From positions 496,001 through 560,000 of the forward strand of contig NZ_BMYV01000002.1 of NCBI RefSeq assembly GCF_014652455.1: DNA of 64,000 bases, read 5' to 3'. Origin of the DNA: Litorimonas cladophorae (GTDB lineage: Bacteria; Pseudomonadota; Alphaproteobacteria; Caulobacterales; Maricaulaceae). The position numbers and the translations under genes are program-made. The notes below the pieces were generated by a model. It did not search any database and had not been told where the DNA came from. It was given only the letters and a program-made list of their open reading frames with translations. Shown here in pieces: positions 26,402 through 35,266 of the stretch; position 1 is the stretch's first letter, and the number at the start of each line of letters is the position of its first letter.

Positions 26402-28066
26402 ATGCGAACGACGCCCCGCGAAAAAATTGAGGCCTTTACAGAGGCAGGATGGTGGGGACAGGATACGCTGAGCTCAATTTTTCAAGAAACGCTTGCGGCG
26501 GCCCCTGATGATCTTGCTTTGTGTGATCCAATAAATCGCGGGGACCTCGTGGGCGGTGTCGCCTTGCGTCTTTCTTTCCGAGAGCTCGATTCAAAAGTGG
26601 ATCACGTCGCGCGCCGCTTATTTGAGGCGGGCTTGCGCCAAGATGATAAAATTCTCGTGCAAATGCCAAATGTGGCGGAAATTGTATTTGTCTATCTGGC
26701 GGCAGCGCGATTGGGATTGATCGTCAGTCCCGTGGCGATGCAATACGGACATCATGAGTTGGAGCATATTTGCGGCGTGATAGAGCCGAAGGCTTATATC
26801 GCTTTTATAGACTTCCGAGGTGAACCTTTCGGCCAAGCGCAATCTCCGATCTTGAATGAGGATTGTCAGCTGCTTCTCTTCGGTGAAGAAGGTGATTTTC
26901 AGACTGAACCCGCCCAATCAGGTGACTATGACGTCTATATTGAGGGGGTTGAAATTACCGCCAATGATATTTTCACAATCTGTTGGACCTCTGGCACAAC
27001 GGGGCGGTCCAAAGGTGTGCCGCGCAGTCACAATCATTGGCTTTCCTCGACACTTGCCAGTGAAGACGCGATCCAACTTGGTATGGGGGCCGTTATGCTC
27101 AACCCATTCCCCTTCATCAATATGGCGGCCATTGGCGGATTTTTGTATTATTGGCTGAAAATACGCGGCCAGTTGGTTTTACATCATCCGTTTGATCCCA
27201 TGGTCTTCCTCAGCCAGCTTCAAAATGAAAAGGCTGAATATACCATTGCGCCGCCCGCCGTTTTGACGCGTTTGCTGCAAACGAAAGATCAGATAAAGGC
27301 TGGCTTTGATCTATCCGCATTGCGCATTATTGGATCTGGAAGTGCGCCATTGAGTCCTGCCATGATAACGGGTTTCAAAGAAGAATTTGGAATTGACGTT
27401 GTCAATATTTTTGGATCGAACGAGGGCATGGCAATCTTGAGTGGAGCCGTAGACGTTCCAGACTCTGTCGAGCGGGCCTCATTCTTTCCTAGGTTCGGGC
27501 GGACGGAGCATGAGTGGGCCAATCGAATATCAAAGCGTATAAAGACGAAGCTCGTGAACCCTGAAACCGGAGACGAAATCACAACGCCGGGTGTGTCTGG
27601 GGAATGCCATATTTCAGGCGCAACAGTCTTTGACGGCTATTATAACTCTCCCGATGACAACGCTGAAGCGTTCGCGGAGGACGGATATTTTCGAACGGGT
27701 GACCTTTTTGAAATCGCGGGTGACAATAATGAGTTTTATCGTTTTGTAGGACGCTGCAAATCTCTCATCGTACGGGGCGGCGTCAATATATCACCTGAGG
27801 AGTTAGATGAACTGATTTCCTCTCACCCGAAAGTCGCTGAAGGCGTCGCGGCGGCATATTCCGACGCGGTCATGGGGGAGAAAATCTGTGCCGTTGTCGT
27901 CTTGCATGACGGCGAAGACTTGAGCCTAGAGCAATTAAATGCGTTCATGTCACAAAAAAAGGTCGCGAAATTTAAGTGGCCAGAGCGCCTACATATTATG
28001 AAAGCGCTACCTCGCAATGCAATGAATAAAGTTGTCAGGCGCGAACTGGAAACACTGATCGCTTAG
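26402..28066 (+). CDS. AMP-forming acyl-CoA synthetase/ligase
   Basis: 554-residue ANL-superfamily enzyme that activates a carboxylic acid to an acyl-adenylate and then the CoA thioester. Core motifs in order: A3 P-loop TSGTTGRSKGVPRS (about residue 198), A5 NIFGSNEG, A7 YFRTGDLFEI, A8 hinge GRCKSLIVRGGVNISPEE, and A10 with the catalytic Lys in RNAMNKVVRREL. It is closest in layout to cyclohexanecarboxylate- and benzoate-type ligases. First gene rightward of the HxlR regulator, under motif copy 1. In the cluster it would activate the acid made by the PaaN-type aldehyde dehydrogenase for thiolytic breakdown. Confidence 0.9.
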   Translation: MRTTPREKIEAFTEAGWWGQDTLSSIFQETLAAAPDDLALCDPINRGDLVGGVALRLSFRELDSKVDHVARRLFEAGLRQDDKILVQMPNVAEIVFVYLAAARLGLIVSPVAMQYGHHELEHICGVIEPKAYIAFIDFRGEPFGQAQSPILNEDCQLLLFGEEGDFQTEPAQSGDYDVYIEGVEITANDIFTICWTSGTTGRSKGVPRSHNHWLSSTLASEDAIQLGMGAVMLNPFPFINMAAIGGFLYYWLKIRGQLVLHHPFDPMVFLSQLQNEKAEYTIAPPAVLTRLLQTKDQIKAGFDLSALRIIGSGSAPLSPAMITGFKEEFGIDVVNIFGSNEGMAILSGAVDVPDSVERASFFPRFGRTEHEWANRISKRIKTKLVNPETGDEITTPGVSGECHISGATVFDGYYNSPDDNAEAFAEDGYFRTGDLFEIAGDNNEFYRFVGRCKSLIVRGGVNISPEELDELISSHPKVAEGVAAAYSDAVMGEKICAVVVLHDGEDLSLEQLNAFMSQKKVAKFKWPERLHIMKALPRNAMNKVVRRELETLIA

Positions 28067-28131
28067 CGCGCATAAGATTACCGAGAAGGAAAACTCCCAA
28101 AAATTATCACGTGAGGGGCAAAAATAATTGG

Positions 28132-28150
28132 CTTGCGTAAACATACCTAC
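28132..28150 (+). promoter_or_regulatory. Shared 19-bp motif, copy 2 (TonB receptor)
   Basis: CTTGCGTAAACATACCTAC, 53 bp before the TonB-receptor ATG. Differs from copy 3 at only one of 19 positions, although the two lie 8 kb apart and their flanks differ. Confidence 0.7.
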
Positions 28151-28203
28151 TGAAATACCAATGTGGCATACGCAACATAGATTGCATTTCGAAGGGGAAG
28201 TTC

Positions 28204-30522
28204 ATGACAAAAATTAATTTGCTAGGCGCATCCATATTGGCCTTAAGCATTTGTTTGCCCGCCGCCGCGCAGGCGCAGGTGTTAGACGAAATTATCGTTA
28301 CTGCTCAAAAACGCGCGCAGGGGCTCCAAGATGTTCCGATTTCAATTTCTGCCGTCACGGGCGCTACGATTGAAAACAGGAGTATCGATAGTTTGTCGGA
28401 ACTCTCATCTTCCGTTCCCAACTTCTATATCCAAGAAAATCAAATTGACTCCTCGATCTCGGTTCGTGGCGTCACAACGGGTAACAATAAGGGGTTTGAA
28501 CAATCTGTCGGCATGTATTTTGACGGCATTTCTTTCGGCCGAAGCCAGCTTGTCCGTACACCGCTTGTCGACTTGGAGCGTGTAGAGGTCCTGCGGGGGC
28601 CACAGCCGACCTTGTTTGGCAAAAATGCGATTGCGGGTGCCGTCAATGTTGTATCCGCGAAACCCACCGATGAGTTCGAAGGCAAGCTGTCGCTAAGCTA
28701 TGAATTTAATCACGAAGAGCCGCAGGCCTTGGGAGTGATTTCTGGCCCCATCGCAGAAAACCTAAATGGTCGCCTTACCGCGTCCTATCGGGAGCTAGGC
28801 GGCTGGATCAACAACACGCAGCTTGATCGTTTGGAACCTCAACGGGATGAACTCTATTTCCGCGGACAGCTTGAATATGACAATGGCGGGCCATTAAACT
28901 TAAACTTCAAAGGCGAATACGCTACATTTGATAGCTATGGCTACGCTATGGAAGCGCTCCTGCCACAAGACGGCTACTCAACTGTTTTCGCAGGGCCAAT
29001 CGCTGTGGAAACCAATGAAGATAATGTGCGTGCGAGTAATGATGTCCAAAGCCTAAACGATATGTTCAATGCCGTTGTCACTGCAAATTATGATCTCGGC
29101 GAACATACCCTGACATCCATCACGGGTTATGTGGAATATGATACGAAAGAAATTCTGGACGTTGACTACACGGGCCTCGATATTTTGGATGGCACCAATC
29201 AGTCGGAGAAATATAACCAGTTTTCTCAGGAGTTAAGGATTGCCTCCCCGGGCGGCGAAACATTCGATTATATTGGCGGGGTTTTTTACCAGAACAATAA
29301 TGCCGATGTCACAGACCAAGTTTTCTTAGGACAATTTCTTGCGTTGGCTGGACCGCCAGTCTCCTTCCTTGTCGACTCATTTTGGGATCGCGAATTTGAA
29401 CAAAGCTCCGATTTGTACTCTGTTTTCGCCCAAGGTGATTATCGCATCACCGACCAGTTGACGTTGACAGCTGGCGCGCGTTTATCGCATGAGGAAAAAA
29501 CGGGCGCGCGGACGCTAGTTATTGATGCCCTGCCATCCAATGCTGCTCCGCAGGCGACTCTGGAAGCTCTCTGGGCTGCCGTCCTTAACGTGGGGCCCCA
29601 TCAAGTTCCTACCGCCGGACTTAATGGCAGCCAGTTTGATGGCAAAATCAAAGAAACAAATTTCGACCCCCTCGTTCGTTTGCAGTATGAGGCCAGCGAT
29701 AATGTTTCGCTCTATGCGTCCTATACTCAAGGTTCAAAAGCCGGCGGGTTTGATATTCGCAGTAATTCTATTCCCGGAACCCCCGGTATTGGGAACCCTG
29801 GCACATTCGAGTTTGATGGTGAAAGCGCGACCAATTACGAGCTTGGGGCAAAAATGGGGTGGGACCAAGTTCGCCTGAATGTCAGCGCGTTCCAAACCGA
29901 TTATGATGACCTGCAAACCAACATCTTTGACGGGGTATTGGGGTTCCTTGTTCAAAACGCTTCCGCTGCAAAGGTGAAAGGCATTGAGGCCGACGGTCGT
30001 TTCTTGGTAAATGATAATCTTCAATTCTACGCTTCAGCCGCTATTTTAGATTATAAGTTTACGAGCTTTACGGATAGCCAATGTGCGTATCAGGAGACCC
30101 CGACAAACGGGACGTTCTGTGATCGATCTGGCGCAACCGCGCCCTTCGCGCCCGATTTCACGTCAAACTTTGGTTTAGATTATAATAGAGATATTTCCGA
30201 GAACCTCGAATTTGATCTCAACATCAATGTGGATACATCGTCGAGTTACTTCCTAACAACGAATTTGGATGGAAATCTAATCGAGGATGGCTTTACCAAG
30301 CTTGGTGGCCAGATCGGGATTAGCGGCGGCGAAAACACATGGCGTCTTTCCCTGATTGGGGACAACCTGACCAATGAGCGTATTCGTGTACTTGGCGGTA
30401 CGCTTCCTTTGGCCCGTACATTTGTTCAATTGGCCTCTGGTGGGGCGTTGGATGGGACTGGCTATAATGCGATTTATGCACGGCCGCGAAATATTACGCT
30501 GAAGCTGGACTATAATTTCTAA
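28204..30522 (+). CDS. TonB-dependent outer-membrane receptor
   Basis: 772 residues. A signal peptide (cleavage after AQA, about residue 23) is followed by a TonB box-like DEIIVTAQKR, a plug domain (about 35-160, with ERVEVLRGPQPTLFGKNAIAGAVNVVS), and a 22-strand barrel ending in LDYNF with the terminal Phe needed for assembly. The NLDYNR/iron-type TonB plug resembles those of many sphingomonad and Caulobacter-like receptors that import hydrophobic or oligomeric organics rather than siderophores. GAAGGGG precedes ATG. Motif copy 2 in its promoter ties it to the surrounding acyl-CoA/dioxygenase genes, so it likely imports the pathway substrate. Confidence 0.93.
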   Translation: MTKINLLGASILALSICLPAAAQAQVLDEIIVTAQKRAQGLQDVPISISAVTGATIENRSIDSLSELSSSVPNFYIQENQIDSSISVRGVTTGNNKGFEQSVGMYFDGISFGRSQLVRTPLVDLERVEVLRGPQPTLFGKNAIAGAVNVVSAKPTDEFEGKLSLSYEFNHEEPQALGVISGPIAENLNGRLTASYRELGGWINNTQLDRLEPQRDELYFRGQLEYDNGGPLNLNFKGEYATFDSYGYAMEALLPQDGYSTVFAGPIAVETNEDNVRASNDVQSLNDMFNAVVTANYDLGEHTLTSITGYVEYDTKEILDVDYTGLDILDGTNQSEKYNQFSQELRIASPGGETFDYIGGVFYQNNNADVTDQVFLGQFLALAGPPVSFLVDSFWDREFEQSSDLYSVFAQGDYRITDQLTLTAGARLSHEEKTGARTLVIDALPSNAAPQATLEALWAAVLNVGPHQVPTAGLNGSQFDGKIKETNFDPLVRLQYEASDNVSLYASYTQGSKAGGFDIRSNSIPGTPGIGNPGTFEFDGESATNYELGAKMGWDQVRLNVSAFQTDYDDLQTNIFDGVLGFLVQNASAAKVKGIEADGRFLVNDNLQFYASAAILDYKFTSFTDSQCAYQETPTNGTFCDRSGATAPFAPDFTSNFGLDYNRDISENLEFDLNINVDTSSSYFLTTNLDGNLIEDGFTKLGGQIGISGGENTWRLSLIGDNLTNERIRVLGGTLPLARTFVQLASGGALDGTGYNAIYARPRNITLKLDYNF

Positions 30523-30551
30523 CCTGGATTCAATATCCCTGCGACTGAACT

Positions 30552-30579
30552 GGCCGGAGCTCTGCTTCGGCCTTTTTTT
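30552..30579 (+). terminator. Rho-independent terminator of the TonB receptor gene
   Basis: A 9-bp stem, GGCCGGAGC with GCTTCGGCC (one G-U pair), a TCT loop, and a run of seven T directly after. It is 29 bp downstream of the receptor stop and oriented for it. Confidence 0.9.
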
Positions 30580-30611
30580 GTGTCTGGTGGACAGGAAAAC
30601 AAGCGCTTTGT

Positions 30612-31061
30612 CTAAGTTGCGCGCTGCCACTCCAAAATGTGGTGACGCTGCTCTCCGTTTTTTAAAAACTCATAAGCGGATAGGCTCAATTTATTTGGCC
30701 CTTTAAATTCGGCTTTGCGGATTTGCTGAGTTCCGACCATGTTCGGGTTCATGGAAAGTTTCACGTTATGAAGGACGGTCTTGCCAGAAATGCTCCATGT
30801 CCCTGCGTAATGGAAATAACTATCAAAATGATGGGCTTTATCGCCATCAGAGGCATTCCGCACATTGCCTTGTTTGATTGGTTGTCTGTCCCCTCGAGAG
30901 ACTGTGGCTGACATGTGGCCATCTTCCGCGTAAAGGATTTGACCAATTGCGTCCTCGCCAAAGGGTCGCGTAACGCCGCCATCACTATATTCAATGCGCC
31001 AATCCACGAGTGACCATCCACCGTAAAATTGCTCGGGGTATAGGATGGAGTTCGGCATCAA
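30612..31061 (-). CDS. Lipocalin-like domain protein
   Basis: 149 residues forming one small beta-barrel of the Lipocalin_5 type: FYGGWSLVDWRIEYSDG at the start, GQILYAEDGHMSATVSR, then a FDSYFHYAGTW strand and a C-terminal HHILEWQR. No signal peptide, so cytoplasmic. Members often sit in catabolic clusters and may bind a hydrophobic intermediate; no enzyme activity is established. Its ATG overlaps the PaaN-like stop by 4 bp, making it the last gene of the thiolase operon. Convergent with the TonB receptor. Confidence 0.75.
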   Translation of the reverse strand: MMPNSILYPEQFYGGWSLVDWRIEYSDGGVTRPFGEDAIGQILYAEDGHMSATVSRGDRQPIKQGNVRNASDGDKAHHFDSYFHYAGTWSISGKTVLHNVKLSMNPNMVGTQQIRKAEFKGPNKLSLSAYEFLKNGEQRHHILEWQRAT

Positions 31062-32728
31062 GCAGGCGACCTAAACTGAACGATACGAAAGCGGTTCGCG
31101 ACAAAAGCCAGATCAGACAGGCATGCATTCCCTGCGGGGTTCAAACCCGTCACGTGAAAATCACTATAGGCAGCTGCAAAATTAATCGGCATGGGAACCG
31201 TCATATTACACCAAAGTGATGCGCCCGCATTGGCAAAAGCGTCCTGAGCTTTCTCTGTAAAATCATCATCCGCGCTATAAAGATAAGATGAAATCGCCCC
31301 AAACTCTCTCGCAAGAGTTGTCGCATTTTCCAATGCCGCTTCCGCGCTCTCTTCTTTAATGAGAAAAGAAACGGGCGCGAAATGTTCTTCTTGATACAGG
31401 GGGCGATCTTTCGCGCCAACTTCAAGGATCAATGGGGTCGCGGTCCGTGCATTGGGAAATTCAGGGTGGTCATATGGCCGTGTATCCAAAGCAATTTGCG
31501 CGCGCGGGTCAGTTTGTAAGTCGCGTAAAATCGCTAAGGACTGATCCGCTTGAATAGCCCCACACATTGCGGCGGCCCGGCGCGGTTCTGCCAATCGGTC
31601 TCGAATGGTTTGGCTAAGTCGGTCTTTAAACTCATTAAAAGAGATGGGCCCTTCATCGCTTATAAAACCGTCTTTTGGCACATGAATGTTTTGCGGGCTG
31701 GTGCACATTTGGGCAGAAAATCCGCAGAGGGCATTGGCGAGACCCGAGATCAATCCTTTGAGATTATCCGTTGAGTGAATGACCACACCATTGCAGCCCG
31801 CCGTTTCCGTAAAGACAAGTTTGTCCGCGCAGTTTTTTTCAATCCAAGTTCCAAATCTCTGGCTGCCTGTATAATCAATGATTGCCGTGGTTTCATGCTG
31901 CAGCAGGTCAATCGTAATTGGGGCGTCGCGTGTATCTGCCGCCATGATGACGAGGTTCGGATCATGTCCTGCACCTTCCAATATCGCCCGCATTTTCTTG
32001 ACCGCAATCGCGACGGGCAAAATGCCATTGGGATGAGGTTTTACGATAACAGGGTTACCCGTCGCGAGATTGGCGAAAATTGCCGGATAGGCATTCCACA
32101 TGGGGAAGGTTGCACAACAGACGACGATGGCGGTCCCACGCGGCATTAGGCGATATGACTTCTTCAGCGTAACCACACCTGCTTTGCCGAATGGCTTTGT
32201 CCATGTCGCCGATGTCGCAATGTCGCTCATAGCTTTATGGGCATAAGTGAGCGCTTCGATCCCGCGATCTAGGGCGTTGGGACCACTGCCGGAATAGGCC
32301 ATCAAGAAGGCCTGTCCCGCCGTGTGCATGGTGGCATAGGCATTCTCGAAACATTGTTCTTCCAAGGCAAAAGCCATCTCAAAACACAAGCCAACCCGTT
32401 CTTCGGGAGAAATGGCCTTCCAACTGTGCATCGCTGTTTTTGATGCCGACATGATGACATCGACATCGACGTGGGGGTAATCAATGCCGAGTGGGGCTTG
32501 TGTGTAGGGGGAAATTTCAAACCCAATCCGTCCAATTTCACCAGGTTGGTCAAGCGGGAAGGGGGTGTTCAGCCGCGCCTCAAAAGCAGTTTTGCCCGCT
32601 TCATGCGCGCCTGCGGGATGTAGCGTGCGGCTGGGACTTTCGGTAAAAGCGCTCCAATATTCCCGCGTCGCACAAGCCTCAACGGCCATGTCTAGAGCCG
32701 CCTTATGTTTCAGAAAGTGCTGCATCAC
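31058..32728 (-). CDS. PaaN-type aldehyde dehydrogenase
   Basis: 556-residue aldehyde dehydrogenase superfamily member of the PaaN family, annotated from phenylacetate clusters as a ring-opening or semialdehyde dehydrogenase. Motifs: MPRGTAIVVCCATFPMWNA at the cofactor site, VKPHPNGILP, the general-base Glu in VFTETAGCNGV, and the nucleophilic Cys in FSAQMCTSPQNI (about residue 342). It would oxidise an aldehyde to the acid, or with CoA to the thioester. No paaABCDE or paaG genes are nearby, so the substrate is probably not phenylacetyl-CoA. It overlaps the upstream thiolase and the downstream lipocalin gene by 4 bp each. Confidence 0.85.
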   Translation of the reverse strand: MMQHFLKHKAALDMAVEACATREYWSAFTESPSRTLHPAGAHEAGKTAFEARLNTPFPLDQPGEIGRIGFEISPYTQAPLGIDYPHVDVDVIMSASKTAMHSWKAISPEERVGLCFEMAFALEEQCFENAYATMHTAGQAFLMAYSGSGPNALDRGIEALTYAHKAMSDIATSATWTKPFGKAGVVTLKKSYRLMPRGTAIVVCCATFPMWNAYPAIFANLATGNPVIVKPHPNGILPVAIAVKKMRAILEGAGHDPNLVIMAADTRDAPITIDLLQHETTAIIDYTGSQRFGTWIEKNCADKLVFTETAGCNGVVIHSTDNLKGLISGLANALCGFSAQMCTSPQNIHVPKDGFISDEGPISFNEFKDRLSQTIRDRLAEPRRAAAMCGAIQADQSLAILRDLQTDPRAQIALDTRPYDHPEFPNARTATPLILEVGAKDRPLYQEEHFAPVSFLIKEESAEAALENATTLAREFGAISSYLYSADDDFTEKAQDAFANAGASLWCNMTVPMPINFAAAYSDFHVTGLNPAGNACLSDLAFVANRFRIVQFRSPA

Positions 32729-33942
32729 ACTCTCTCAATAATCATAGCACTACCGATGCCGCCGCCAGCATGGGTCACAACTAAACCGAGTTTGCCGCCA
32801 CATCGTTCTAATTCATGCACCAGCGACGTCAGAAGGATTGCACCGGTCGCCCCCATTGGATGCCCCATAGCCAAGTGACCGCCATTGACATTGACCTTGT
32901 CCATGTCCGGTTTGTAGTCGCGATAGAATTTCAGCGGAACGGCCGCGAAGGCTTCCATAAATTCGATGCGATCAAAATCTGCAATCGTTAAACCAGATTC
33001 GGCCATCACCTGTTCCATCGCCTTAAACCCCGCACCAAATTGTAAGACGGGGTCCCCAGAGGTTTCCGCAAAAGCGCGTATTTTTGCCTTCGGCTTTAAG
33101 CCATATTTGTTAGCGGCTTTCTCACCTCCTAAGAGCACCAGTGCTGCCCCATCGGCCATGCCGGGGCAGTTGGCGAAGGAGTGGATATGAGAAATTTCAC
33201 TCAGCTCGGGGTTCTCTGCCAGCATCATGTCGTCAAACCCTGCCGCGCCTTGATCGGCGAATGCTGGCTGCATTGCGTTGAGTTGTTCCATCGTCATTTT
33301 CCCGCGAATTAGTTCATCCCGGTCCAGAACTGTCTCCCCGTCGCGGGTAACGGGCGCAACGCTCTTGTCATAATGCCCCTTTTCCCATGCGGCTTCAGCG
33401 CGGAGGTGAGATAAGAGCGTGATTTCATCCAAATCCGTTTTGGTGAAGCCGTCTTTTGACGCAATCAGTTCCGCCCCCATGATTGGCGGCGCCCATTTCA
33501 AACGCTTGGCAATTGCGGGGTCAGAATAATAGATGGCTTTGTCCGCCAGAAACCCAACTTGTGACAAACACTCAACGCCGCCAGCTAACATGAGTTCGCC
33601 AGGACAAAGGTGTGACCAAGCCGCACTTTGATTGACGGCGGTTAAGCCCGAGACACAATAATTATTTATCGTCGAAACGGAGGTGCTGTCAGGAAGGCCC
33701 GCCGCCAAACGACTGACGAGGGCTATGTGACCGCCTTGCGCGCCGACTTGTCCGACACAGCCGAGCGAAAGGCGAGAAACTTGACTTTTAATAGCAGAAT
33801 TTCGGTCACTCAAAACCTGCGTCAATCCCGCGACTAAATCATGCGGGGCGACCTTGGAAAGTGCGCCGCCCGGCTTATCATTTTTAGCCGCGCGTCCTTT
33901 CCCGCGAGGTGTTCTGACGGCGTCGAAAATGAATGTGGCCAC
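32725..33942 (-). CDS. Thiolase (acetyl-CoA acyltransferase family)
   Basis: 405-residue thiolase I/II-type enzyme. The acyl-accepting Cys is in NNYCVSGL (C96) and the catalytic His in GHPMGATGA (H361). The second catalytic Cys expected in the C-terminal CxGGG-like motif is replaced: the sequence reads VVTHAGGGIG, placing His391 at that position. That change could alter thiolysis chemistry or mean a specialised acyltransferase. Second gene of the four-gene operon; its start follows the SCP2-type thiolase stop by 3 bp, and its end overlaps the PaaN gene. It would cleave a beta-ketoacyl-CoA to acetyl- or propionyl-CoA. Confidence 0.88.
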   Translation of the reverse strand: MATFIFDAVRTPRGKGRAAKNDKPGGALSKVAPHDLVAGLTQVLSDRNSAIKSQVSRLSLGCVGQVGAQGGHIALVSRLAAGLPDSTSVSTINNYCVSGLTAVNQSAAWSHLCPGELMLAGGVECLSQVGFLADKAIYYSDPAIAKRLKWAPPIMGAELIASKDGFTKTDLDEITLLSHLRAEAAWEKGHYDKSVAPVTRDGETVLDRDELIRGKMTMEQLNAMQPAFADQGAAGFDDMMLAENPELSEISHIHSFANCPGMADGAALVLLGGEKAANKYGLKPKAKIRAFAETSGDPVLQFGAGFKAMEQVMAESGLTIADFDRIEFMEAFAAVPLKFYRDYKPDMDKVNVNGGHLAMGHPMGATGAILLTSLVHELERCGGKLGLVVTHAGGGIGSAMIIERV

Positions 33943-33945
33943 GGT

Positions 33946-35175
33946 CTAAACGCCAATCATAAAGGACACATTTGTTGTGCCCGATCCGCCCACGTTGAAT
34001 GTGCCAACGGTCTTTGCGTTTTCAACTTGCATATCACCCGCGCGGCCGGACGTTTGGCGTGCCGCGTCCAGCATCATGCGTACGCCCGTCGCCCCGACGG
34101 GGTGACCTAATCCGATTAACCCACCAGACGGATTGATCGGAATATCGCCGCTCATGCTGATGCGTTCGGCTTCAATGGCTTTCCAGGCTTCGCCTGGCGC
34201 GGTCAGGCCGAAATGTTCGATCGCCATATATTCTGTGATGGAGAAACAATCGTGTGTTTCGATCGCGTCCAGCGCTTCGGGGCCAGGCAAGCCCGCGCGC
34301 TTATAGGCGTCCGTAATCGCTTTGCGGGTCCATGGGAAAACATAGCCGCCATCAGCGCTTTCTTGCATTTTTGTCTGCATCAACATGGGCGCGGTCGTGT
34401 GACCCCAGCCTTTAATAAAGGGAATGTTATCGAGTCGAAGGCCACGGTCTTTGGCATATTTGGCGGCGCGTTCTTCTGAGGCGAGAATGACGACAGCGGC
34501 ACCATCGGTGACCTGCCCACAATCCTGGCGGCGCATCCAGCCTTCAATAACGGGGTTAGCCTCATCATCTTGCGAGAAGCTTTTTTCCGTGAAATCCCAT
34601 TTTCGCGTTTGAGAGTTGGGGTTATTTTTGCCATTCGCAAAATTAATTTTGGAGATTGCTGAAAGGTGTTTGTAGTTCAGGCCGAAACGGTCTTCATAAA
34701 TGTCGCAAAGATCAGAAAACATGGCGGGCCAGAGATATTTTGCGCCTAAGGCTTCGCGACCGACCCAAGCTGCCGCGCCTAGATTTTTGGCCGCAATCGC
34801 GCCGGGGACATTGCGCATAAGCTCGACACCGACAACGCAGGCAGTTTTGTAGTGCCCGCTTTCAATATCTCGCATAGCGGCGAGGATGGCGAGCGACCCT
34901 GACGCGCAAGCGCCTTCATGCCGAGATGATGGCAGGCCAGAAAAATCAGGGTGCACATGGCCGAAATAACCACCCAACATGCCTTGGCCTGTAAAGAGTT
35001 CGGCAACGAAATTTCCGACATGGCCAACCTCGATATCTTTGGGTTCTAGATCAGCATCGTCTAATCCTGACAACACAGCAGACGAAAAAAGATCAAACAG
35101 CGATTTATTGGATCGGCTCCAATTCTCAGAAAAGTCGGTCTGTGCGCCGCCGAGAATATAAATCTTCTTACCCAT
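33946..35175 (-). CDS. SCP2-type thiolase
   Basis: 409 residues of the sterol-carrier/SCP2-thiolase branch, typical of branched or ring-containing acyl-CoA breakdown. The nucleophilic Cys is in RHEGACASGS (C90), an active His in IETHDCFSITEY, and another in GLGHPVGATG. It ends TFNVGGSGTTNVSF, the branch's glycine-rich C-terminal motif. First gene of the minus-strand operon with thiolase, PaaN-type dehydrogenase and lipocalin-like protein. GGAGG-like sequence precedes the ATG. Motif copy 4 lies 53 bp upstream. Two thiolases side by side suggest two successive chain-shortening steps or one for a branched intermediate. Confidence 0.88.
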   Translation of the reverse strand: MGKKIYILGGAQTDFSENWSRSNKSLFDLFSSAVLSGLDDADLEPKDIEVGHVGNFVAELFTGQGMLGGYFGHVHPDFSGLPSSRHEGACASGSLAILAAMRDIESGHYKTACVVGVELMRNVPGAIAAKNLGAAAWVGREALGAKYLWPAMFSDLCDIYEDRFGLNYKHLSAISKINFANGKNNPNSQTRKWDFTEKSFSQDDEANPVIEGWMRRQDCGQVTDGAAVVILASEERAAKYAKDRGLRLDNIPFIKGWGHTTAPMLMQTKMQESADGGYVFPWTRKAITDAYKRAGLPGPEALDAIETHDCFSITEYMAIEHFGLTAPGEAWKAIEAERISMSGDIPINPSGGLIGLGHPVGATGVRMMLDAARQTSGRAGDMQVENAKTVGTFNVGGSGTTNVSFMIGV

Positions 35176-35227
35176 TTAGGCCTCCATATCCTCCAAGGTC
35201 TATCGCTTGCTATGAATGAGGGCAAGA

Positions 35228-35246
35228 GTTAGTACGTTTATGAAAG
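35228..35246 (-). promoter_or_regulatory. Shared 19-bp motif, copy 4 (thiolase operon / nitronate monooxygenase)
   Basis: CTTTCATAAACGTACTAAC on the minus strand, between the divergent SCP2-type thiolase and the nitronate monooxygenase-like gene. It is the most diverged copy (CTT, TAAAC, TAC and final C kept). It lies 20 bp before ATG 35267. Confidence 0.55.
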
Positions 35247-35266
35247 TGACGAAAGGCAAGTTAATA

